The translations under genes were made by a program, and so were the position numbers. Shown in pieces: positions 34,390-46,054 of a stretch of DNA of 64,000 nucleotides. Under the pieces are notes generated by a model. It had not been told where the DNA came from. It did no database searches and saw only the letters and a program-made list of their open reading frames with translations. The DNA lies in NCBI GenBank assembly GCA_963575745.1, contig CAUYUJ010019270.1:232931-296930 (forward strand), in the 5' to 3' direction. This stretch comes from Prorocentrum cordatum (Eukaryota; Sar; Dinophyceae; Prorocentrales; Prorocentraceae). Within the stretch, counting starts at the first letter, position 1, and each line of letters starts with the position of its first letter.

Positions 34390-36330
34390 CGTTGGCGCTG
34401 CAAGAGTCTGCCATACTGGTCGCAGTCGTGCTGCTGGAGTCCGTGGTGCTGCTCGCGATGATGCTGCTGGAGTCCGCCATGTTGTTCGCGGTCGTGTTGC
34501 TGGAGTCCGTCACGCTGCTCGCGATGATGCTTCTGGGGTGCGGCATGCTGCTCAAGGCCATACCCATGGAATCCGTCGTGCTGCTCGCGATGGTGCTGCT
34601 GTAATCCTTCACGCTGCTCACGGTCGTGGTCGCGATCGCGATCGCTTAAGACGTGGCTGCCGGCGTCCATCATGCTGCTCCCCCGTTGCGCTGCTGGAGA
34701 TCTTCCGCGCCGCTCACCACGGTGCTGCTGGAGTCCGTCATGCTGCTCGCGGTCGTGCTGCTGGAGACATTCGTGCTGGTCGCGATGGTGCTGCTGGAGC
34801 CCAACATGCTGTTCGCAATCGTACCATTGGGGTCCGTCGTGCTGCTCCCGATGGTGATGCCGGAATCCGTTCTGCTTCTCACCGTCGTGTTGCCGAAGTC
34901 CGCCGCGCTGCGGCTCGGAACCGTCGTCGATGCTCTAGATCGCGCACGTGGAGTCCGTCGTGCTGCTCAGGGTGGTGCTGCTGCTGAAAGCAACCATTTT
35001 GTTCAATGTCGTAAAGCTGGACTCCGTCGCGCTGCTCGCGGTCTTGCAGCCAGAATATGTCATGCTGCTCCTGTTGGACTCCGTCATCGGGCTCCTAGTC
35101 GTGCTGCAAGAGTCCGTCGTGCTGCTCACGATGGTGCTGCTGAAGTCCATCATGCTGTTCACGGTCTCGCTGCTGGAGTCCGTCGTGCTGCTCACTGTGG
35201 TGCTGCTGGAGCCGCCATGTTGCTCACGGTCGTGCTGATGGAGTTCGTCGTGCTGCTCAGGATGGTGCTAGAGTCCGCCATGTTGTTGGCGCTTGATGGG
35301 GTCCGTCGTGTCTCTCACGGTCGTGCTGTTGGAGCCCGTCGAGCGGCTCGCGATGATAACTAGTGCTGGGGTCTGTCATCCTGCTCACTGTCGTGCTGTT
35401 GGGGCCAGCAATGCTGCTCGCGATGGTGCTGCTGGAGTCCGTCATGCTGCTCATGGCCGTGCTGCTGGAGTCCGTCGTGCTGCTCGCGATGGTGCTAGCA
35501 GAGCCCGTTATGCTGATCACGGTCGCGCTGCTCGAGCCCGTCGTGCTGCCCGCGATGATTCAGCTGGAGTCTGTCGTGCTGGTGCTGCTGGGTCCGTCAT
35601 GATGCTCACGATGGGGCTGCTGGAGTCCGTCGTGCTGCTGGCGATGGTGATGCTGCAGTCCGTCATCCTCCTCACGTCCGCGCTGACTTGCTGCTCACGA
35701 CGGTGCTTCTGGAATTCATTGTGCTGCTTACGATGGTGCTGATGGAACCCGTCATGCTGTTCACGGTCGTGCTGCTGGAATCCGCCACGCTGCCCACGAT
35801 GGTGCTGCTGAAGTCCGACATGCTGCTCACCGTCGTGATGCTGGAGTCCGTCGTGCTGCTCATGGTGGTGTTGCTGGAGTCCGCCATTTTGTTCAAGGTC
35901 GTGCTGCTGGAGTCCGTCACGCTGCTCGCGGTCTTGCCGCCGGAATCCGTCATGCTGATCACGGTCGTGCTGCTGGAGTCCGTCCTGCTGGTCTCGATGG
36001 TGCTGCTGGAAACCGTCATGCGGCTCACGGTCGTGCTACTGGTCACGGTCTTGCTGCTGGGCCCGTCATGCTGCTCACGGTCGTGCTGCTGTAGTCCTTC
36101 GTTCTGCTCATGGTGGTGCTGCTGGAATCCACCATGCTGCTCGCCGCAACGCTGCTGGGATGCGTCGAACTGCTCGCGGCGGTGCTGCTCGAGTCCGTCA
36201 TGCTGCCCACAGTCGTGCTGCCCGAGGCCGTCGTGCGGCTCGCAGCGCCGCTGGAGTCCGTCATGCTGCTGGCGGTCGTGCTGCTGGAACCAGTTGTGCT
36301 CGTCGCGATGGTGCTGCCGGGATCCGCCGT
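34390..36330 (+). repeat. 33-bp minisatellite, long array (about 58 copies)
   Basis: Tandem 33-bp units with consensus GTGCTGCTGGAGTCCGTC followed by RTGCTGCTCRCGRTG, in the same family and orientation as 6,084-6,325. Occasional 1-2-bp indels move the open frame, so the hydrophobic VLLESVVLLTM pseudo-peptide changes frame along the array. Those indels argue against translation. Confidence 0.9.
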
Positions 36331-36339
36331 GCTGCTCCG

Positions 36340-37000
36340 TCCTGGAATCAGCCGGCAGGCCAGCATGGCCTCCAACGCTAGCCGGGTCCCGACCGCCGAC
36401 GCCGCTCCGCCGCGGAGCCAGGGCCGCCGGCGGGCACGAGGCCGCGCGGGGCGTCCAGCGGAGCCGCCGCACGGGCGGCGAGCCTGGCCGCCCAGGCGTG
36501 GGCGGCCACCGCAGGCCACCGCCCCGCTGCGGCCGCCGCGGCGGCGTCGGCAGGAGCACTGGCCGCGCGCGCGGCGCCGCAGGCGCCCGCCGCGCCCAGA
36601 GCGCACGCGGCGGCTTCCTCGGCGCGCGCGGCGCCGGCGGTGCCCGCGCCTGGTGGGCACGGCGCCCGCGAGGCCCGTGGCGCCCGCGGCACAGGCCGAG
36701 CCCGCGGCGCCCGCGGCGCCCGCGGCGCCCGCGGCGCCGACGGCGCACGCCGCTGTCATCAGCGACGCGCCGCGGCGGTCTCCGCCGTCCGCGGAGGCGG
36801 CCTGGCTGGCGGGCGGCCGCCGCCCCGGGCGCAGCATGGCAGCCATGCTCTCTCGAGCCAGGGCGGCTGGAGCCAAGGGGATCCAGACGCGAAGCGGTTG
36901 CATGGACGTGGGCGCTCCTCTCCTTCGAAGCGAGATCTCCCCGGACACCTCGCTGAGCTGCATGGTCGTGCCTGCTCGCATTCCTGACCATGCGCTGAAA
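36340..37000 (-). other. Ala/Arg-coding GC-rich segment, uncertain
   Basis: This is next to the 33-bp array. The minus strand has a frame opening MRAGTTMQLSEVSGEISLRR near 36,981 and later TAACAVGAAGAAGAAGAAGS. An Ala-rich continuation (AAGRWPAVAAHAWAARLAAR, near 36,540-36,480) lies in a different frame. GCC/GCG triplet expansions explain much of it. It might be the 5' end of a gene, but I could not support a product. Confidence 0.2.
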
Positions 37001-37639
37001 GGATGAAAGGCAACTTCTTGCGAGAACGGGGCTCTCGCTTGAATGACAGGTCCTTAGGGTACTGATGTTTCACGGAGGCGCTTTTGTAGTGGAGGAAAAA
37101 TTGTAGGAATCAGGGCACTTGAGACAGGAGGATAATTTGCAACATCACTGATGCGTCTTGGGTGTGCTCTGGTCCTCCTCCTCCTCCCTCATCATCCCTC
37201 CACCTCCCCGCTGAGTTGTCTCTCCTCCCCTTCTCCCTCCCCCTCGCTCCTCCCCCTCTCTATTTCACCCACTTTCCCACCTCCATGCGGTAGAATGGGT
37301 GAGAGGCGGAAAAAGGTTCAAAATATAAATTGCATCGGGCCTGGGAGCTGCATAGCGGGCAAACAATCAACATCGAATCGGGAAATCGTGTCAGATCGGA
37401 ATGTGCGTCGGATCGGGCTGCATCGGCACGGGAATCGGAATCAAATCGGATCCGCACCCCGAGATGCACAACAACGCCATGCAAACATCAAACAACATCG
37501 GGTCGTCGGAATGCCGGAATGGACTCGAAGCGAGCTGGCCAGGATCGATATCGCATCAGACTGGTCGGACCGAAATGGATCCTGGCGGCTCTTCTCGGAT
37601 GCCATGCAAGTCGGGCTGGAGCGAATGGATATCGGCGGC

Positions 37640-37815
37640 GAGCCCGGGGAGGATGTGAGAAGGGGCGGGCCTTCTCAAAAGGCTCTGAAGTCCCCTGGCC
37701 TTCTGAGAACTGTTCTAAGCCTTCCCCTGAGACAAAGAAGACATCTCAGAAGGCGCGAGGGCTTCGGAGAAGTCCCGCCGCCTTCCGAGAAGGCCGTCTC
37801 CTTCTCACTTCCCCC
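37640..37815. repeat. Cluster of near-palindromic CCTTCTGAGAAGG-type words
   Basis: CCTTCTCAAAAGGC, GGCCTTCTGAGAAC, CATCTCAGAAGGCG, GCTTCGGAGAAG and GCCTTCCGAGAAGGCC follow one another at 15-35-bp spacing. Related clusters occur at 30,700-30,845 and 47,095-47,370. Confidence 0.7.
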
Positions 37816-38339
37816 CTCGCTCGCCGCCGAGGATCGGTTGGAGGACCACGCCGCACCGCCGATGCATCGGCGACGTCAGGAATCGGGCTCCAGACCATGC
37901 CGCATTGCCGACGTCATCGACATGCAACCACTGGACAGACTGGAGATCTTGCATGTGTTTGGCAAGCTCCAGAATTGTGGCCTCCCGTCCTGTCGGTTCT
38001 CGTCTGGTGTTCCCGACTGATTTCACCTTGGGCTCTCTCTCTTCTGATCGCCTTGCTTTCGCTCCCTCCGGGCTCCCTCTTCTTGGTCGCCTCATGGTTA
38101 GGTCGAGTGATGGTATGATGCGATTGGCACAGGGCGCGGTCCAGGAATTCTTCAGTATCCAATGGCTCCGGTCTCTGGAAGCTCTGGAACATCATGACAA
38201 CCTGGAGATCTTGGATCGCATCTCCAAATTAAGAAACTCACTGGATGCAAATACGTTGTTGTTGACTGAACGCAAAAACAGACGGCAACATGTTTGTCAG
38301 GGTGGACCCTAAACAATAAATGATTGCACTGCCTGCATG

Positions 38340-38545
38340 AGCTATGTGGTGCAAGTTATGCGATGCAGACTATGTGACGCAAACTGTGTGGTTTAGGCTC
38401 GGCTGTGCAGTCTACGTGGTGCGATGCACGTGTTGCAAGCTATGCGATGCGAGCTATGCCAAGCAAGGTGTGTGGTACAACCTTTGTGGTGCACGACATG
38501 CTGTGCAACCTGCGTGGTGCAATCTACGTTGGGCAACAGACAGAA
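38340..38545. repeat. 14-bp minisatellite, inverted relative to 1.8-2.2 kb
   Basis: About 14 diverged copies of GTGCAAGCTATGTG, the reverse complement of the unit at 1,795-2,195. Units such as TTGCAAGCTATGCG, GTGCAACCTGCGTG and ATGCGAGCTATGCC keep exact 14-bp spacing. Confidence 0.85.
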
Positions 38546-38549
38546 CCTC

Positions 38550-40540
38550 GGCACTCCCCCCCCAGCGCGGGGCGCCCACGAGGCGCCAACGGGCGCCCAC
38601 CAACCAGGCACCAGCCGACACCCCGACATGCCCGTCCAATGACTGTAAAAAGAAAAAACAACCCAAGTAGTTACAAGCTCCGATTGGGGAGCTGACTCAC
38701 GTAATTCATGTGATTGCTGATCGGCTCTTTTCTTGATGGTGAAATGGAAGGGCTTCCAATGAGCCAAGACTCACTTCCACTATGCATTCACGTGTTTGGT
38801 TGAAATAGTGCTTTCTATCGGGTTGTGAATGTGAGCTTTTTCGCTTCCTCTGAGCTCATTGCCATCACACGGCCTCCTGCTCCCATGAATGGTCCGCCAC
38901 TGGGGTCTTGGCACTCGGCCGAGGCGGCGGAACGAGGGTGAGACATGGCCAGACCGAGCGGGAAGCGGCCGCCGACGCCGCTGGCTCAGGAGTCGCTGGT
39001 GCCAGCGCTCTCGTCGCTGGCGCTCGAGCTCTCCTTCTTTCTTCTCCTCCGCGTTCGCTCCCCTCCCTCTCTTCGGCAAGCTCGTGCCATGCCGGCCCTT
39101 GCGTTGGCTCCTGAACGATCGTGGCCTTAAGATCGCGCAAAATCGTTCGGTGTCGCGCGCAACCTCGAACAACCGCGCTGGCGTCACCGCGTCGCCGCCA
39201 CACCGAAACGACGCGACAGTGGGACAGAGGGGGTCCAGGGGAAAATGCAGCAGGATGGGGCAGCGAGGAGGGGGCCTCGTGACACGGCGAGGAGAGTTCG
39301 TGGGAGCCCGGGCGATCGCGGTGATGGACCTCTCCCCCTTTCCTCCTTATCCCTGTTCTTGACCTCTCCCTGCAAGGGGCGACAACAACGCATGCGTAAA
39401 CTCCCTGGCGCCCCACGCCGCAGATTTAGGTTGTGGTCGCGCTGAACTGAATGATATACTCACAGTGCTTGCGAACTCCCCTGGCCTTATGCTGCTCCTC
39501 ATGCTCCGCCTGTTCCTTCTGCTGGTGTTCCTCCTCCCCCTTCTCCCCCACTCAAATTGGCATCAAACTCGCGCTCATCCCGTGCCCACTCGCTCACCGC
39601 TCACCCTTGCTCCCCCCTCTTCGCTCTCCAATGCTCTTCCGCAGACCTTTTGCCGCGTCAGATAGGAAACTATACTCTCCAACACGAAAAGCTGTCGGTC
39701 TCACTGAGCACGAGATCTTGCTGCAAGTCGTTGCACATTGCCTGTCCCAGACTCCCACGCTCCGTTTCTTTTTTTCCTTTTCTCTGGTTTTACCTTTTCG
39801 GTTCGCTTTCTCCTTACCTTTCCGTTTCTTATCTCGTTCCTGGAGGCGTCCGATGCGACCATGAGTTAGCACAAAGAGGCCGCAAGGTGAATGGGCAGAT
39901 TCTGATTTGCAGACGTACCCCTACACAAACTTGCAAATACCTGTGCAAGGCACCACGCATACGTACAATCATGTACAAGCTGTGCAATGTCATTCGCTGC
40001 ATGTGTGAGCACATGTGGATGAATCAGGTGCAGTGATAATGATCTATCTTATCCAACTGTGGTGTTCTACCACGTCCAGCCACGGCCTGCCTCGTGCTGC
40101 AAGTTTGAATCACGCCTGCAGACACGGTGCAGCCGACTTCTCACCGCCCTGCCCGATAGGGCACCCAACGCCAGCAGAGTGCACGTCTACGAGGGCCTCC
40201 ATCCATCTGCCTATGATGCAAACACCAGCCTTCTGGGCAAGAAGAACTTACATCCTTCGGCGAAGACCCTGAGCAGCTTAACGCTGAGCGAGAGAAAGAG
40301 AGAGAGAAAGAAACAGCACATAAAAGCGCAGACGGAGGCATCCAGAGTGATCATGGAGACTACGAACACACAACATATTCATACTAAAACAAGCGATAGC
40401 TCTATCTCGGCTAACTCGTACCCGTGCTGACAGTAATGCTAATTCTACAAGGATAACAGCATGGGTAGGGCTGTAAAACCTAGGGATAATATAAAAAAGA
40501 AAACGGGAGACAACGCGAGGCAGCGGGAGACAACGGAGAA
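38550..40540. other. No supported gene
   Basis: Several open frames on both strands at 38.8-39.4 kb show no recognisable domain. A minus-strand stretch reading ATIVQEPTQGPAWHELAEER (about 39,130-39,070) is the most protein-like, but it is isolated. 39,480-39,850 is pyrimidine-rich. Confidence 0.45.
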
Positions 40541-40569
40541 CAATGGCGGCCCAACGGACTGAGACGTGT

Positions 40570-40795
40570 CTGCGGTCTGGCGACTATGTTACCGTCGTCG
40601 CCGCCCCGTCGCCGCCTCGTCGCCGCCCGTCGTCTGGGCCGTGTCTTCAATCTGGCGACTGGGTGGCCGCAATCGCCACCCAGTCGCCGCCTCATCGCCG
40701 CACGTCGTCTGGACCGTGTGTTCGGTCTAGCGGCTATGTGGCCACCGTCGCCCCCCCGTTGCCGCCTCGTCGCAGCCCTTGGTCACAACGTAGTT
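40570..40795. repeat. 75-bp tandem repeat, three copies
   Basis: TCTGGCGACT words at 40,576, 40,651 and (as TCTAGCGGCT) 40,726 define a 75-bp period. Each unit also contains CCGCCTCRTCGCCGC and CGTCGTCTGG. Confidence 0.85.
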
Positions 40796-41004
40796 CCTAG
40801 TTCATAAAAGAATATTAGGATCTACCCCCCCCCCGGATTTAACCGCCCCCCGCTCCGCATTGTAATTTACATGGGGTTCTGCCCCAATCGTCCACCCTGA
40901 ATATGAACTCGTAGCATCCCAGGCAGGCCGGTAATACTTCCCCCCCATCCTCTGCAACAAATACGATCCGCGCGCCATCGTTTATCGACAATCCTATGCA
41001 AAAC

Positions 41005-41405
41005 GCGGGCGAAGTATACACGCGCGCGTCGTCGCGCGCGCATGCCGAAATCCTTTAAAACCTTAAGTTTCGTAGATCTTTCGAAACCGAGTGTCACGAG
41101 CATATATAAGCACACATGATCACATGACTTCGCATCACGGATTTTCAAAATAATAAGAAAAGCTTGCGCTCGCGCACTTGCAGATTCTTAAGAAACCCAT
41201 CTGAGTTTGCAACATATTCATAACATGCTACCAAGCGGGCCTCTCGCAGGCGCATGCCGAAATTGTTCGAACGCCTTTGGGAGCGTGCTGTAGCGAGAAT
41301 CCTGAGTACGCAATCGCGCATCGTCGCGCGAGCATGCCGAAATCTATCACAAACCTCAGGTTTCGCAATACTTTCAAAAACGAGTGTTCCGAAAAACATA
41401 TGCAC
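41005..41405. repeat. Direct repeat pair of about 105 bp, 295 bp apart
   Basis: 41,005-41,110 and 41,300-41,405 share CGTCGTCGCGCG, GCATGCCGAAATC, ACCTYAGGTTTCG-like and AACCGAGTGT/AACGAGTGT blocks in the same order. The surrounding sequence is less GC-rich than average for the window. Confidence 0.65.
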
Positions 41406-41689
41406 ACACGTGGTCGTGCAGCAAGTTTGCCTTCAGCGTGGCCCGTAGATGCCCCAAGGATTGCTCTGATGCGCCTACCCAACAGGGTCCTTTGTAATAT
41501 ACGTGCTGCAAAACATATCCGCCACCGTGCCGCCGGGCACGGAGCGGGCGTGTCCTCAGGTCTTGGGCCCAATGCTCTAAACCTCAATCCGCACTCCTGA
41601 GGAGTCTTTAAGGGGCCTCGACCCCTCGCTCTCAATTGCTTCCGCGCGCCACCTGGGCTTGGCCAGGTGGTGGTGCGCAAACTTCTCGG

Positions 41690-42755
41690 CCCAAAGAGGG
41701 CCCCACGACGGGCCAAGAGGGCCCATAGCGGCATGCAAGACTGCCCACGAGGGCCCCGAGACGGCCGAGAATCTGCCCAGAAGCCCAATAGTTATGGCCT
41801 CAAGACGGCCAAAGAGGCCTCCAAGACGCCCCCGCGTTCTCGCCTTTTCGGCTTTCCGACGCTCCAAGGCGGCCCCAAAAGAGGCCCAAGAGTGGGAACA
41901 CGAACCGAACATCCGAGCCTTCTGCCCCAAGAGGCCCCCGCGAGGCCCCAGGAGGCGCCCATGAGGCCCCAAGAGGCCCCAAAGAGGCCTCCAAGAGACC
42001 CCAAGAGGCCCCCAAGAGGCCCAAACGATGCCCCGAGAGGCCCCCAAACGGCCCCCAAGAGGCCTCCGAACTGCCTCCAAGAGGCACCCGAGGGGCCTCC
42101 CACGAGATCCAAACGAACATCGAATAGACGGCATGCCCACAAGATGGCCTCCAAAACGGCTAAGATGCCAACATATGCCTCCAAGACGGCCCAAGATGCA
42201 CCCCAGACGGACTAAACAAGCCTCAACATGGCCCAAGACGGCCCCAAAGGCCCTTAAGACGCCTCCAAGACGGCCCAAGAGGCCTCCAAAAGGGTATGCA
42301 GGAAGGCCTGCAGAAGGGTACGCATAGATGTTCCCTATGCGTTCGAAACATTACTGTAGTGGCTCCTTCTTGGCCTTCCGACGACCCTAGACGGCCCAAG
42401 AGGCCCGCAAGATCGGCGCAAGATGGCCCCAAAGACCTCCAAGATGGCCCTAGGACGGCCCAAGAGGCCCACAAGACGGCCCCAAGAAGACCCCAAGACG
42501 GCCCAAAAAGTATACAAGACGCCCCAAATGGTCTCCAGACGGCCTTGAGCTGCCCCAACAGGGCTCCAAGCCAGGCCCCCCAAAACGGTTCGACGGCGTC
42601 AGACGGGCCAGAAACGCCCTAAGACGGCCAAAGAGGCCCCTAGGTAGCCCCCAAAGGCCCCCAAGAGGCCCAGGGGGATCCCCAAGATGCCCCAGGAGGC
42701 CCACAGGAAGCTCCCAGGAATCTCCAAGAGTGCCCCAAGAGGCTCCCAAGAACTG
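41690..42755 (+). repeat. 11-bp repeat array (CCCCAAGAGGC family)
   Basis: Long run of 11-bp units. The best part, about 42,020-42,090, reads CCCCAAACGGC, CCCCAAGAGGC, CTCCGAACTGC, CTCCAAGAGGC. Unit length varies by 1-2 bp elsewhere. It includes the landmark GACGGCGTCAGACGGGCCAG (about 42,593) and ends at a (CCT)n tract at 42,756-42,790. All frames here are Pro/Lys/Arg or Gly/Leu/Trp repeats. Confidence 0.85.
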
Positions 42756-42802
42756 TCCTCCTCCTCCTCCTCCTCCTCCTCCTCCTCCTTTTCGTCCTGC
42801 TC

Positions 42803-42945
42803 CTACTCGAAAACGCCTACAGCGAATCACCGCCGCCCCTTGTCTTTTAGGAGACGCCTACGAGGCCAAAAGTTTGGGCAACCTTTGGCCACGCTAATGG
42901 GCCATGCGTTCCCCCAGCCGTTGTGGAAGTCCTTGGGGGAACACG
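42803..42945 (-). repeat. Core element copy 1 (left end of the palindrome)
   Basis: Read on the minus strand it begins with a hairpin, GTTCCCCC ... GGGGGAAC. About 100 bp later it has GGCGGTGATTCGCTGTAGGC. Compare the copies at 44,587 and 52,031. Confidence 0.75.
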
Positions 42946-44586
42946 TGGGGTAGGAAGAGGAGGACGAGGAAGAGAGGGAGGAAATAGGAGAAAAATGAGA
43001 GAGACAGGAAGAGGCCTCTTGGGAGATTCTGGGGCCACTCTTCGAGCCTCCTGGGAACTTCCTGGGAGCCTTTTGGAGGTCCGTGGGGGCTTCCTTTGGG
43101 CCTCTTTGGGCCCTTAGGTTTTTTGGGGGGGCCTTTTTTGGTGTCTTACGTTGTTCCTGGCCAGTCTGACGCCGTCAGAGGCCGTCTTGGATGCCTCTCT
43201 GAACCTTTTGGAGCCATCTTGGGGCTCTTCGAGGCCTTTGGGGCCGTCTTGGGGCCTGCTGGGGGCCGTCTTGGAGGCTTGTTGGGCAGCCATGGGGCCA
43301 CCTTGGGGTGATCTTGGGGGTCTCTTGGGCCGTCTCGGGCCGTCGGAAGGCCGACAAGAAGCAAATGCAAATTCCTTGGAACACCTTAAGAAATCAATGA
43401 TGTTGGCCTCTTCGGGCCTTCCTTGAGGATCCCTTGGAGGCCTCTTGGGCCATCTCTGGGGCCTCTTGGGCGCTTCTTGGGCCGTCTTAGGCTACTTTGG
43501 ACCATCTTCGCGGTCTTGAAGGCATCTGGGAACCGTCTTCGATGCCATCTTGGGGCTATATTGGGCTCTCTTGGGGAGGCATCTTGACCACCTTGGAGGC
43601 CATCTTGAAGCCATCTGAAGCGAAACAGCCGACGAGACAACCAGCCGGCGCGCTGCCGCAGGCCCAAGGGGAGTTCTAAAATAATCAAAAACCTTTCAGA
43701 ACGTCCAACACACCAGGCACCCCTGTGGCAAACCAGCGGGGACCAAAATGAGCGTTCCGGAACGGTCTTTTTGGTCCCTGAACGGCTCCAAGATGCTTCC
43801 TGTTGGCTGTTGGCCCGCCACATGGTTGCGTAGCATGCAGGACATTCTGAAAAATCCTTCGTTCTTTTAAAAATCCCCCTGGGCTTTCGGCACAGAACGC
43901 CGGCTGGCTGTCTTGTCGGCTGGTTCGCTTCAGATGGCTTCAAGATGGCCTCCAAGGTGGTCAAGAAGCCTCCAAGACGGACGAGATGGCCCCAAGAAAG
44001 CCAAATATAGCGCCAAGATGGCCTCCAAGAAGGCCCAATATGCCTTCAAGACCGCGAAAATTGTCCAAAAGAGCCTCAGACGGACCACGAAGCGCCCAAA
44101 AGACGCCTGAGACCGCCCAAGAGGCTCCCAAGACTGCCCCAAGATCTCCCAAGTGGTCTCCAAGATGGCCCCAGGACGGCCCAAGAGCCTCCCAAGACAG
44201 CCCCCAGCAGGCACCGAGACGGCCCAAGAGGGCTCGAAGAGCTCCAAGATGGCCTCCAAGACGGCCCTGAAGCGCCCCAGGAGGGCTCCAATTCGGTTCA
44301 GAGAGGCATCCAAGACGTCTTCCGACGGCGTCAGACAGGCCAGGAACGCCTTAAGATGGCCAACGGGGTCCCGAACAAGCCCCCAAAGGCTCCCAAGAGG
44401 CCCAAGGAGGCTTAGAAGAGGCCGACAAGAGGCCCCCCGGAAGCTCCCATGAGACCCCAAGAGTGCCCCAAGAGGCTTCCAAGAGGCGTTCTTCTCCTCC
44501 TGCTGCTGCTCCTCCTCCTCGTACTCCCATTTCCTTCTTCTTCCTCTTCTTCTTCTTCTTCTTCTCATTCTCCTCGCCCTCAAGTG

Positions 44587-44712
44587 TTCCCGAAAGGTTT
44601 CAATGACAGCTGGGGGAAACATGGTCCGATAGCTCCAGCCTAACTTTCGACCGCACAGGCCCTCCCAAGAAGGCAGGGGGCAACAGTGATTCGCCGTAGG
44701 CGTCTTCGATAC
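44587..44712 (+). repeat. Core element copy 2 (right end of the palindrome)
   Basis: It starts GTTCCCGAAAGGTTTC, with complementary GGGGGAAAC 20-30 bp on. It ends AGTGATTCGCCGTAGGCGTC, which matches the 52.1 kb copy closely. Confidence 0.8.
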
Positions 44713-44714
44713 AT

Positions 44715-44840
44715 ATATTCAGATGTATGTACACACATTTGTAGATACACATGTGCGTGTATATATATATATATACACATACATAATTATATGTGTATGA
44801 GTGTGCATGTGTACCTGTAAGTGTATCAAAGTATATATAC
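44715..44840. repeat. AT/GT-rich microsatellite
   Basis: Alternating ATATATAT and GTGTGTATATGT-type sequence, unusually AT-rich for the window. Confidence 0.85.
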
Positions 44841-45169
44841 TTACGCATACATTTACATATGCTGGTGCACCTCTGTGAATACACATATAAAGGAAAAACG
44901 AATGAACAATGTTCGAATTACATACAAGATTGGTGAGGTGTTCAAAGCAATGTAATGTGTGTGTGTGTGGATTATGCTTCCATTTGATGCCGAAATAACA
45001 AGACACCAAAAACAAGAGGGCAAGATCCGTGTAAGGGGTGCGCTGGATGGAAAATGGGCCGGTGGGCGCTGGGCCCCAGACCGAGGCCCAGGACGCTGCA
45101 CGCTGGGCTCCCGTCTCGGACCTATGGGCCATGGTCGCCAGACGCCGGCGCTGGACTATGCTCGCCGAG

Positions 45170-45860
45170 CGCGGCGTTGCCATTCGGCGAGTAATGTGGG
45201 ATAATATTTGTTCGCTCCCCCTGGATTGGCACATGACGAGTAAAACAATGAACCCGGCGCAACTCCAATTAGGGGTCTTCGTAACATCAAACGGTGTTGC
45301 TTCTCGTCAACTGGGTTGCTACGTGACGGGCGCAATGAAATCGTTGTTTGTTCTGCAATCCCATTCCCATGCGATGGGTACAATGGAATCCTGTTTTTGT
45401 CTCCCTGCCTGCGCTGCCACGTGACCAGAAGAAATAACATAATGCTCTTCCCATGAACTGCCATGTGACGAGTCCGCTGGCCCTGGACCCAGGTCGTCGA
45501 CCTCTGCATTGCCATGCGGCGGGCATATGTAGATTAGTATGTTTGTTGCCCCCCTGGGGCTTCCATGGGAACGGTCGAGTGAACGAGTGGAGCAACGTGT
45601 AATAATATGTGTTTTGTTCCGCTGTCTGCGTTGCCAACTAACAGATGAAACTGAATCTAATGTGTTCCGCTCACTTGCGTTGTCACTTGACGAGTGGAGT
45701 AGACGAACATGTTGCCCGCCGCCTTGCGATGCCATGAGATGAATATAGCCGAACTGTATCATGCCCTCCCCCCTCTGTGCTGCATGTGATGAGTGGAATG
45801 ACATTGTATTTGTTCCGCCTGCCTGCGTTGCCACTCGACGAGTAGTCTGTCTGTTCAACA
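45170..45860. repeat. Degenerate ~50-bp tandem repeat
   Basis: GTTGCCACGTGACGAGT-like words recur about every 45-55 bp or at multiples (for example near 45,313, 45,412, 45,459, 45,678, 45,781 and 45,829). They are often followed by AATG and TTTGTTCCGC. Units are strongly diverged. Confidence 0.6.
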
Positions 45861-46054
45861 CGACCAGCGAAACCCTTGCTCGGAGTGGCAGGTCGGAGCA
45901 AGGGTTGTCTTGGCCGCGTAAAACAGACAACACCGATCCATCTGATCACCAGGCGGCGCCAAGACGGCTCACTATGGGTCAACGATGGTCTATCAAGGGC
46001 TCGGACAGCCTTAAGAGGCCTCCAGAGACATGAGACTCGAGTCATGAGACATGA

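Larger units (their letters stand above)
42800..44715. mobile_element. Giant imperfect palindrome / foldback-like element
   Basis: Two arms of about 0.95 kb are inverted copies around a centre at 43,758, where GTTCCGGAAC (43,754-43,763) sits inside complementary GGGACCAAAA / TTTTGGTCCC. Moving outward, both arms show: an arm-specific block (43,591-43,705 pairing with 43,845-43,955); an 11-bp repeat array carrying GTTCAGAGAGGCATCCAAGA and GACGGCGTCAGAC (left complement 43,153-43,215, right 44,290-44,349); a purine or pyrimidine tract (42,952-43,005; 44,485-44,580); and a terminal core (42,803-42,945; 44,587-44,712). No transposase was seen. The arms differ by many small changes. Confidence 0.8.

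Noticed and set aside
34390-36330. Long hydrophobic Leu/Val repeat protein
   Set aside because: Open frames follow a 33-bp satellite and hop between frames at unit-internal indels.
37805-38312. Short protein-like frames on both strands (for example LELAKHMQDLQSVQWLHVDD on minus, LEHHDNLEILDRISKLRNSL on plus)
   Set aside because: They are short, on opposite strands with no domain match, and without consistent splice or start context. I could not choose a model.
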